Below, in pieces: positions 26,184 to 30,946 of a stretch of DNA of 37,172 bases. The notes below the pieces were generated by a model. That model saw nothing but the letters and a program-made list of their open reading frames with translations. It searched no databases and had not been told where the DNA came from. Source of the stretch: a virus; the IMG/VR virus record IMGVR_UViG_3300047562_001218, positions 1 through 37,172 of that record, one strand, 5' to 3'. A program made the position numbers and the translations under genes. Within the stretch, counting starts at the first letter, position 1, and every line of letters begins with the position of its first letter.

Positions 26184-26216
26184 ATGGGCTGCCGATTATG
26201 GCAGTCTATTTTTTTT
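26184..26216 (+). terminator. Strong intrinsic terminator of late operon
   Basis: A ten-pair stem (ATGGGCTGCC with GGCAGTCTAT, two G-T pairs, loop GATTAT) is followed by a T-rich tract. It ends the structural/lysis operon just upstream of a new promoter. Confidence 0.9.
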
Positions 26217-26248
26217 GCACAAATGTAAATATAAATATATAAAAAGTA

Positions 26249-26277
26249 TTGACTTTGTAATTCATATATGCTATGAT
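26249..26277 (+). promoter_or_regulatory. Sigma-A promoter for early operon
   Basis: TTGACT at 26249-26254 and TATGAT at 26272-26277 are separated by exactly 17 bases, in an AT-rich setting directly after the late terminator. The first gene starts 34 bases later behind GGGAGGTGA. This is the best rightward promoter in the window. Confidence 0.85.
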
Positions 26278-26310
26278 TGTATTACAGGGTAAGCGAAGGG
26301 AGGTGATAAT

Positions 26311-26523
26311 GTGACAGAATATAAAATTACATTTTACAAAGTAGATCCATCTGCAAGATTTGACAAAACAATTGAAACAAAAGAAAAGTTTGTGATTGGC
26401 GATTACACAGAACAAAGAATTGAAGGCATTGCAGAGTACACTAGGCATTATATGAATTTTGATTATTATTCAATAGAAAAGAGGAATTTACATGAAAAAA
26501 ATGAGAAGTTACAGGTTAGATGA
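26311..26523 (+). CDS. Small early protein, unknown
   Basis: A 70-residue protein starting at GTG 26311 with GGGAGGTGA upstream. It is mixed charge, with strands at the start (EYKITFYKVDPSARF) and a helical C-terminus. It is the first gene of the early operon, a usual position for host-takeover proteins. Its end overlaps the next gene by 32 bases. No family was recognised. Confidence 0.72.
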   Translation: MTEYKITFYKVDPSARFDKTIETKEKFVIGDYTEQRIEGIAEYTRHYMNFDYYSIEKRNLHEKNEKLQVR

Positions 26524-26653
26524 TGATGTTGCAAAAATGCTAGAGATTATTGCAAAAAAGCAAAGAAGAAGCTTAGCTAGTGTATTAGAGATATTGATTG
26601 AAAAGGAATACAATGCAAATAAGCAAGTATATGTACAAGAATCTAAAGTATAA
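26492..26653 (+). CDS. Ribbon-helix-helix DNA-binding protein
   Basis: A 53-residue protein fitting the CopG/Arc pattern: a basic strand (KKMRSYRLDDDV), helix A (VAKMLEIIAKKQ), turn (RRSLAS) and helix B (VLEILIEKEYN). It probably dimerises and represses or activates phage promoters. ATG 26492 has GAGG eight bases upstream and lies inside the end of the preceding gene. Two other RHH proteins are coded at 29934 and 36462. Confidence 0.8.
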   Translation: MKKMRSYRLDDDVAKMLEIIAKKQRRSLASVLEILIEKEYNANKQVYVQESKV

Positions 26654-26672
26654 AACATTGGAGGGAAAACAA

Positions 26673-26933
26673 ATGAATGAAATGTACGCAACGATGAAAG
26701 ATTATGAATCTGTAGAGTTACAAGAGGCATTACTAGATTTAGAGATAGCAGAAAATCAATTCAATCATTGTGACCCCGAATTCATTGACTACTGTATTTT
26801 GCAAATTGAATCAGCAAGATTAAAATTGTCTGCAATATACAAAAATCTAAAATTGGAGGGTGACAATGAACAAATTACTAGTGTCAGCGATAGTTCTTGG
26901 ATTGTTCGTATTATCGATAGAATATTCGGGTAG
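26673..26933 (+). CDS. Small early protein, unknown
   Basis: An 86-residue protein, mainly helical (ELQEALLDLEIAENQF, EFIDYCILQIESARLKLSAIY). It resembles small helical proteins common in phage early regions but no family is assigned. GGAGGG precedes ATG 26673. Its last 68 bases overlap the next gene, whose GGAGGG site lies within it. Confidence 0.72.
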   Translation: MNEMYATMKDYESVELQEALLDLEIAENQFNHCDPEFIDYCILQIESARLKLSAIYKNLKLEGDNEQITSVSDSSWIVRIIDRIFG

Positions 26934-27642
26934 AACAGTGGATGCAAGCAAATTTGAAGATTACATGGATTTTGGTCAAACAGTAGATAACATGGAGATT
27001 GTGCAAGAAATAGAGCAAATAAAGTTGATGGAATACAAAACACAAAATGAAAAGGATTTAATGATTGAAGAATTACAACGCAAGTTAGACGAAAAAGAAG
27101 CAAACAAAATACATGAGGTAAATTTAAACACAATCAGCAATCTATATGACATAGTAGAGCAGGAAGCGAATTTGATTGCATTAGACCCTAGAATTGCAAA
27201 GACTTTAATTGATACAGAGTCGGGCTTCAGAAACTTTGCACACAACGGGAACACAAATGGAAGCTATGATTCGGGATTGGCACAATTAAACAACAAGGGT
27301 GAACCTTTGGAGCATTATTACAACAAAAATATCACACTAGCAGATGGAAGGACAGTAAAGGTCAATTATGTAAATTACAAAACGGATGCAAGATTAAATG
27401 TGGCGATGGGTTTACGCAGATACAAGGCATATATGGACGAATTGGGCAATCCGTTTTCAGCATATGCGTGTTATAACATCGGACCAGCCGTAAAGCGAAT
27501 ATTGAAGAATCACAAAAATTCGGATGTGGCAACAATTATTACAGCAGTACGCAAAGCAGGATATAATCAAGGTGCTAACAATTTAAAGAACAACTTTCTT
27601 GTAAAATACAAGAAATGGACGGGAGGAACATTCTACAGATGA
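26866..27642 (+). CDS. Secreted or anchored lytic transglycosylase
   Basis: A 258-residue SLT-type enzyme that cleaves peptidoglycan glycan strands. Residues 1-20 are a hydrophobic signal or anchor segment (LLVSAIVLGLFVLSI). Residues about 42-85 are a coiled coil, and 98-258 form the lysozyme-like domain: LIDTESGF with catalytic Glu118, GLAQLN (137-142) and AYACYNIGP (199-207). It is coded in the early operon, not with the holin and amidase, and is followed by two tiny membrane proteins. It could locally open the wall or act in a second lysis route. GGAGGG precedes ATG 26866. Confidence 0.88.
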   Translation: MNKLLVSAIVLGLFVLSIEYSGRTVDASKFEDYMDFGQTVDNMEIVQEIEQIKLMEYKTQNEKDLMIEELQRKLDEKEANKIHEVNLNTISNLYDIVEQEANLIALDPRIAKTLIDTESGFRNFAHNGNTNGSYDSGLAQLNNKGEPLEHYYNKNITLADGRTVKVNYVNYKTDARLNVAMGLRRYKAYMDELGNPFSAYACYNIGPAVKRILKNHKNSDVATIITAVRKAGYNQGANNLKNNFLVKYKKWTGGTFYR

Positions 27643-27746
27643 GTACATTGAAGAAATTGTATAAAGTGTTGATGGTTATATTGGTTTCTTATATTGCACT
27701 GTATTGGTATGTTGAATTTCTGGAATATGTATTCCCAAAACAATAA
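27639..27746 (+). CDS. Tiny membrane protein
   Basis: A 35-residue protein with a basic start (MSTLKKLYK) and one membrane helix (VLMVILVSYIALYWYVEF). Its ATG overlaps the transglycosylase stop (ATGA), and GGGAGGAAC lies about ten bases upstream. The overlap suggests it works with the transglycosylase, perhaps as a small holin or anchor, but this is only inferred. Confidence 0.65.
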   Translation: MSTLKKLYKVLMVILVSYIALYWYVEFLEYVFPKQ

Positions 27747-27763
27747 AATTGGAGGTAATTCAA

Positions 27764-27913
27764 ATGAGTATGTTACATTTTATTTTATTAACAGTTGTTC
27801 TGTGTGCGATGTTTGTTGTTGGTATTGTTGCCGGTAGAGAGTGGGAAAGAGCAGCACTCGAGGAAGAATATGCAAGATTTGAAGCAGAACAAGAAAAATA
27901 TAAAATCGATTAG
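27764..27913 (+). CDS. Tiny membrane protein with charged tail
   Basis: A 49-residue protein with an N-terminal membrane helix (FILLTVVLCAMFVVGIVAG) followed by an acidic helical tail (EWERAALEEEYARFEAEQEK). GGAGGT precedes ATG 27764. With the 35-residue protein just upstream it forms a small membrane-protein pair after the transglycosylase. No family was recognised. Confidence 0.72.
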   Translation: MSMLHFILLTVVLCAMFVVGIVAGREWERAALEEEYARFEAEQEKYKID

Positions 27914-27925
27914 GAGGGTAAACAA

Positions 27926-28060
27926 ATGAATGAATCAAAAATGGATGAACATTGTGACGATTATGATTATGAAGAATATTATCGGTTTGTATGCAACTTA
28001 AAGGACTTGCCAGACTCGGAACCTTACCCGATAACAGATAGCGATGAATTACCATTTTAA
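27926..28060 (+). CDS. Small acidic protein with SSB-like C-terminal tip
   Basis: A 44-residue, strongly acidic protein with many Asp, Glu and Tyr. It ends ITDSDELPF, which copies the conserved C-terminal peptide of bacterial SSB (acidic residues then LPF/IPF) that docks RecO, PriA, RecQ and other repair and replication enzymes. The phage's own SSB (34910-35230) ends DDDTELPF. There is no OB fold here, so it may compete for SSB partners or recruit them to phage DNA. GGAGGG precedes ATG 27926. The gene is supported by its site and operon position; the role is inference. Confidence 0.75.
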   Translation: MNESKMDEHCDDYDYEEYYRFVCNLKDLPDSEPYPITDSDELPF

Positions 28061-28081
28061 ATTAATAATGGAGGTAACAAC

Positions 28082-28276
28082 ATGGATGAAAAAGAACGAT
28101 ATGAGATTATGTATAACGAGAATCACGATTATGACAATTTGAAAGAATATGATTGGTGTAAAGAATGCGAGAAAGAAGCTACAAGGTTTGATGTATTCGT
28201 TATGGTAAATGGTAAAGAAGAATGTTTTCACGTTTGTTATGAATGTGGACAAGAACTGGAGGTAATATGGTCATGA
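28082..28276 (+). CDS. Small zinc-knuckle protein
   Basis: A 64-residue protein with two Cys pairs, CKEC near residue 26 and CYEC near residue 53, forming a likely zinc ribbon, in an acidic context. GGAGG precedes ATG 28082. The stop overlaps the next ATG. It belongs to a run of small genes leading to the ERF annealase and may help recombination or host takeover. No family was recognised. Confidence 0.75.
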   Translation: MDEKERYEIMYNENHDYDNLKEYDWCKECEKEATRFDVFVMVNGKEECFHVCYECGQELEVIWS

Positions 28277-28476
28277 GCAAAATAATATCAACAACAGCAA
28301 AAGAAAAAGACGGAAAGTATGTGTGTCCGAATTGTGAACACGATGGATTGAGAGTTGTGGCACACGCAGACGGAAGAACATTTTACGAATATTATTATAA
28401 TTGCTTGAATTGTTCGGCAGTTGTTAAATTTAGATATGCAAGACGTCCCAATAGTATGTTTGGAGGTATGAGATGA
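28273..28476 (+). CDS. Small zinc-ribbon protein
   Basis: A 67-residue protein with CPNC and CLNC separated by about 25 residues (YVCPNCEHDG, YNCLNCSAVVKF), a standard zinc ribbon. ATG 28273 lies in ATGA with the upstream stop and ten bases from GGAGG; ATG 28267 is too close to that site. Its end overlaps the ERF gene in ATGA. The tight coupling suggests a role with the annealase. Confidence 0.75.
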   Translation: MSKIISTTAKEKDGKYVCPNCEHDGLRVVAHADGRTFYEYYYNCLNCSAVVKFRYARRPNSMFGGMR

Positions 28477-29084
28477 AAAACGTGGCATTGAAATTACTTA
28501 AAATACAACAAGAATTAAAGGTAAACAAAAGTCAATTTAATAAATTTGGTAACTATCATTACAGAAGTTGTGAAGACATTCTTGAAGCATTAAAGCCAAT
28601 ATTGGCAAAACATAATACAACGATATTTATAAACGACACAATCGAAAATTTAGGTGATAGATTTTATGTTAAGGCAACGGCGATACTATTTGACATAGAA
28701 TCAGGGGAAGCAATAGAAACAACAGCATACGCAAGGGAAGAGGAAACCAAAAAAGGAATGGACGGGTCACAAATTACAGGTTCGGCAAGTAGTTACTCAC
28801 GAAAATATGCTTTAAACGGATTATTTTGCATTGACGATACAAAAGACAGCGACAGTACTAACAGACACGGCAAAGAAGAACAGAAAGACGATAAATTATT
28901 TGATACACCACAAACAAATAACGATTGTATATCGGAATCACAAGCCAAGCGAATTTTTGCAATCAGTAAAGGCAACACCCAACTTGTAAAAGAAATATTG
29001 ATGAAATATAACTATACATCAAGCAAGGACGTTAAAAAAAGCGACTACAATTCGATTTGCGAGGATATTGTAAGCAAAGTATAA
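28473..29084 (+). CDS. erf: ERF-family single-strand annealing protein
   Basis: A 203-residue recombinase that anneals complementary single strands during phage recombination and replication. The N-terminal core has FNKFGNYHYRSCEDILEALKP, then TAILFDIESGEAI, and GMDGSQITGSASSYSRKYAL, the hallmark GS-x-x-SY-x-(K/R)-(K/R)-Y-A-L of ERF proteins. A flexible acidic linker follows and a C-terminal helical domain begins near 150 (SESQAKRIFAISKG). It is translationally coupled to the zinc-ribbon gene and followed by a terminator. Confidence 0.92.
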   Translation: MKNVALKLLKIQQELKVNKSQFNKFGNYHYRSCEDILEALKPILAKHNTTIFINDTIENLGDRFYVKATAILFDIESGEAIETTAYAREEETKKGMDGSQITGSASSYSRKYALNGLFCIDDTKDSDSTNRHGKEEQKDDKLFDTPQTNNDCISESQAKRIFAISKGNTQLVKEILMKYNYTSSKDVKKSDYNSICEDIVSKV

Positions 29085-29108
29085 AAGTATTCATACAAAA
29101 ATAAAAAT

Positions 29109-29136
29109 GGCTTAGAAATGATTCTAGGCTATTTTT
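29109..29136 (+). terminator. Intrinsic terminator after erf
   Basis: GGCTTAGAA pairs with TTCTAGGCT (two G-T pairs, ATGA loop), with an A-rich stretch before it and ATTTTT after. It could lower expression of the two small genes downstream. Confidence 0.75.
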
Positions 29137-29156
29137 ATAACAGGAGGATGAAACAA

Positions 29157-29393
29157 ATGACAAGACATCAGCGAAGGAAGAAAGCAATACACCTTAAGAC
29201 TAGCCTTAGGATATATTCTGAAATAGCGATTGCATTGCACAAGGAATTTGGTTTTGGTCAAAAGAGAATCTCCAGAGTTTTTCAAGCGATAAACAATGAG
29301 ATTGATACAGTAAATAATAAATCTTTGGAAGAATCAATAAACCAGTGTAAACGGTTTAAACTGGATGTATTGCAAATTACAAAACAACTTTAA
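29157..29393 (+). CDS. Small helical protein, paralogue of 33401 gene
   Basis: A 78-residue basic helical protein. Its core IALHKEFGFGQKRISRVFQAI closely matches LSLHDEMEFGYKRTGRVLNRV in the gene at 33401-33733, so the two are likely paralogues of a small phage family with the pattern LH-x-E-x-x-FG-x-KR. AGGAGG precedes ATG 29157, and an in-frame ATG at 29118 falls in the terminator. The function is unknown. Confidence 0.8.
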   Translation: MTRHQRRKKAIHLKTSLRIYSEIAIALHKEFGFGQKRISRVFQAINNEIDTVNNKSLEESINQCKRFKLDVLQITKQL

Positions 29394-29402
29394 TAAACTA
29401 AT

Positions 29403-29432
29403 TTTGGTAAGGACATTAATGTCGGTACCAAA
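29403..29432 (+). other. Strong imperfect hairpin between small genes
   Basis: TTTGGTA pairs with TACCAAA, and the inner GACATTAATGTC is itself a perfect palindrome, so the whole makes a 12-pair hairpin with a small internal loop. There is no T-run. It may be an operator or an RNA processing site. Confidence 0.55.
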
Positions 29433-29458
29433 GTATAAAAATATGCTTGGAGGTACGA

Positions 29459-29623
29459 ATGATTGAGCAACTGGAAGCAATGAGAGCATGGGCATTAAGC
29501 AATGGCTTTTACGATTGGGTTGAGCAATTGAACGATGTTATTGACAAGTTGATTGTTCAAAAAAGAGATCTGGAAGAATTAAGAGAAAAACACGAAAGAT
29601 TGCTGATACAAATTAAAGAATAA
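29459..29623 (+). CDS. Small coiled-coil protein
   Basis: A 54-residue helical protein (MIEQLEAMRAWALSNGF, then a heptad-rich VQKRDLEELREKHERLLIQIKE). TTGGAGGT precedes ATG 29459. It is the last gene before the bidirectional terminator. The N-terminal Trp-Ala-Leu helix resembles small phage proteins of unknown role. Confidence 0.72.
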   Translation: MIEQLEAMRAWALSNGFYDWVEQLNDVIDKLIVQKRDLEELREKHERLLIQIKE

Positions 29624-29626
29624 AAT

Positions 29627-29667
29627 AAAAAAAGACAATTGGTGAATCAAGCCAAAAGTCTTTTTTT
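29627..29667. terminator. Bidirectional intrinsic terminator
   Basis: AAAAAAAGAC and GTCTTTTTTT flank an inner TTGG/CCAA stem. Because A-runs and T-runs lie on opposite sides, it can stop transcripts from either direction: the early operon from the left and the predicted leftward RNA from the promoter at 29742-29770. Confidence 0.88.
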
Positions 29668-29735
29668 ACATTGGAAGTTAAACAAATGAACACATCACGA
29701 TGAACATTTTTTAAACAAATAAACAAATCAACGAT
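29627..29735 (-). ncRNA. Predicted small RNA 1, about 109 bases
   Basis: A consensus leftward promoter places a start near 29735, and the bidirectional terminator ends the transcript near 29627. No protein of useful size is coded; the longest frame has nine codons and no ribosome binding site. The RNA can form a 5' stem (ACACATC with GATGTGT, about 29685-29740 region) before the terminator hairpin. It reads away from the replication operon. Existence, ends and role are predictions from signals only. Confidence 0.5.
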
Positions 29736-29741
29736 GTGTGT

Positions 29742-29770
29742 ATTATATACCACGATTTATTATTTGTCAA
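29742..29770 (-). promoter_or_regulatory. Perfect-consensus leftward promoter
   Basis: Read on the minus strand, TTGACA (29770-29765), a 17-base spacer and TATAAT (29747-29742) match the sigma-A consensus at all 12 positions. The surrounding GTTTGACAAATA is repeated at the second leftward promoter. No minus-strand gene lies downstream before the terminator. Confidence 0.75.
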
Positions 29771-29772
29771 AC

Positions 29773-29796
29773 AAAAAACACCCCTTTTGGGATGTT
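29773..29796 (-). terminator. Leftward intrinsic terminator
   Basis: On the minus strand AACATCCC pairs with GGGGTGTT around AAAA, followed by a short T-run. The pairing is complete only on this strand because a G-T pair becomes a mismatch on the other, so it is built to stop leftward transcripts. Confidence 0.65.
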
Positions 29797-29839
29797 ATTT
29801 GCAGGTAATTGTTATTTAGTTGTATGGGTTCAATTGGGT
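29773..29839 (-). ncRNA. Predicted small RNA 2, about 67 bases
   Basis: The promoter at 29846-29874 would start near 29839 and the leftward terminator ends the RNA near 29773, just before the -35 of the next leftward promoter. No coding frame of note is present. It forms the upstream member of a tandem promoter-terminator pair. Predicted from signals only. Confidence 0.42.
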
Positions 29840-29845
29840 AATTTC

Positions 29846-29874
29846 ATTCTAGCAAAGTAAAAAATATTTGTCAA
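29846..29874 (-). promoter_or_regulatory. Second leftward promoter
   Basis: On the minus strand TTGACA (29874-29869), a 17-base spacer and TAGAAT (29851-29846) differ from consensus at one position. Its -35 region shares a 12-base direct repeat (TATTTGTCAAAC on the plus strand) with the other leftward promoter, 104 bases away. It lies back to back with the rightward promoter at 29880-29908. Confidence 0.68.
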
Positions 29875-29879
29875 ACTTA

Positions 29880-29908
29880 TTGTTTTTTATTGTAGTATGT
29901 GTTATACT
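29880..29908 (+). promoter_or_regulatory. Rightward promoter for replication operon
   Basis: TTGTTT, 17 bases, then TATACT, preceded by TG in the extended -10 position. The RHH gene starts 26 bases downstream behind GGAGGTGAT. The -35 nearly touches that of the divergent promoter, so one repressor could control both. Confidence 0.68.
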
Positions 29909-29933
29909 TATTTTACAGATTGGAGGTGATATT

Positions 29934-30080
29934 ATGAATAATTCAACACCATTAACAGCTATGAGAATTGACCTTGATACAAGAAAAGATTTGAAGGTAT
30001 TGTCTGCACAAGAAAGAAAAACAATGGGACAAATGATTAAAACGTTAGTCGAATTTTACAAAAAGAATAAAGGAGAATAA
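29934..30080 (+). CDS. Ribbon-helix-helix regulator
   Basis: A 48-residue protein with strand (PLTAMRIDL), helix (DTRKDLKVLSAQE), turn (RKTMG) and helix (QMIKTLVEFYKKNK), the Arc/CopG fold. As the first gene after the divergent promoters it is the natural candidate for autoregulation of this switch, perhaps through the TATTTGTCAAAC repeats. GGAGGTGAT precedes ATG 29934. An upstream in-frame ATG (29868) lies ahead of the promoter and is rejected. Confidence 0.85.
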   Translation: MNNSTPLTAMRIDLDTRKDLKVLSAQERKTMGQMIKTLVEFYKKNKGE

Positions 30081-30083
30081 GCA

Positions 30084-30914
30084 ATGGCAGATGACAAAAA
30101 ATATTTTTGGTTAAAATTAAAGGATGATTTTTTTGCACAAAAAGAGATAAAAAAATTAAGAAGAATTGCAGGTGGAGACACATACACAATTATATATTTA
30201 AAATTACAATTATTAAGTATAAAAAGTGATGGCAAATTAATTTTTGAAGGGGTAGAAGATAACTTTATCGATGAAATGGCTTTAACTTTAGACGAGGAAA
30301 TTGAAAATGTAAAAATTACACTAATGTTTTTACAAAAGCATGGATTGATTGAAGAATTGCGAAATGATGAATATTTTTTACCTAAAGTATGCGAAAGCAT
30401 AGGCTCGGAATCATCTTCAGCTGAAAGGGTTAGAAGGCATAGAATGGGACAAAAAATGTTACAATGTAACACCAGTGTAACAAACAGTAACGTCATTGAA
30501 ACAAAACGTAACACAGAGATAGAGATAGAGATAGAGAAAGATATAGATATAAAGAAAGATATAGAAAAAAAGTTAAAAAAAGAAAAAGATAAATATATTG
30601 ACGATTTCTTTGCAGAAATCTGGAAACTATATCCTAGGAAAAACGGAAAATCTGCTGTTACGAAAAAAGCTAAGGTTGAGTTGTATAAGCTTGGTTTAGA
30701 AAAAGTTACGAAAGCAATCAATAAGTTTAAGGCACAAATGCAAAAAGAAAACAGAGAAATAGAATTTTACATGTATGGCTCAACATTCTTTAACGGAGGT
30801 TACATAGATTATTTAGACAGTAATAGCGAAGAAGTTAAGCCTAAGCCGAAGAAGCAGGAGATTAAAATTATAGAAAGAGATTATTTACATGGAGAAGTGA
30901 CGCCTTTTTATTAA
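30084..30914 (+). CDS. Replication initiator (replisome organiser, DnaD-like)
   Basis: A 276-residue protein that should bind the phage origin and load the replicative helicase. The N-terminal winged-helix domain (KYFWLKLKDDFFAQKEIKKLRRIAGG) is the phage replisome organiser type. A charged linker (about 125-175) is coded by repeats that may be the origin. The C-terminal domain (IWKLYPRKNGKSAVTKKAK, then YMYGSTFFNGGYIDYL) is DnaD/DnaB2-like. AAGGAG precedes the ATG, three bases after the RHH stop. The primase-helicase follows, completing the replication module. Confidence 0.88.
   Translation: MADDKKYFWLKLKDDFFAQKEIKKLRRIAGGDTYTIIYLKLQLLSIKSDGKLIFEGVEDNFIDEMALTLDEEIENVKITLMFLQKHGLIEELRNDEYFLPKVCESIGSESSSAERVRRHRMGQKMLQCNTSVTNSNVIETKRNTEIEIEIEKDIDIKKDIEKKLKKEKDKYIDDFFAEIWKLYPRKNGKSAVTKKAKVELYKLGLEKVTKAINKFKAQMQKENREIEFYMYGSTFFNGGYIDYLDSNSEEVKPKPKKQEIKIIERDYLHGEVTPFY
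30457..30565 (+). repeat. Iteron-like repeats inside initiator gene, possible origin
   Basis: The perfect dyad TGTTAC-AAT-GTAACA (30457-30471) is followed by further GTAACA or GTAACG copies at 30477, 30487 and 30508. Beyond them lies an A/G-rich tandem AGAGAT/AAAGAT tract (30514-30565) with strand asymmetry. Binding sites followed by an easily melted tract within the initiator's linker is the layout of lambda-type origins. Confidence 0.55.
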
Positions 30915-30946
30915 GCATTTTAACCACACTTGAAAGGACATCTATC

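Noticed and set aside
29627-29735. Leftward mini-ORF of nine codons in small RNA 1
   Set aside because: No ribosome binding site and too short to treat as coding.
30056-30721. 221-codon minus-strand frame opposite the replication initiator
   Set aside because: Phe/Ser/Ile-rich sequence produced by the A/G-rich coding strand. No ribosome binding site, and it conflicts with a clear initiator gene.
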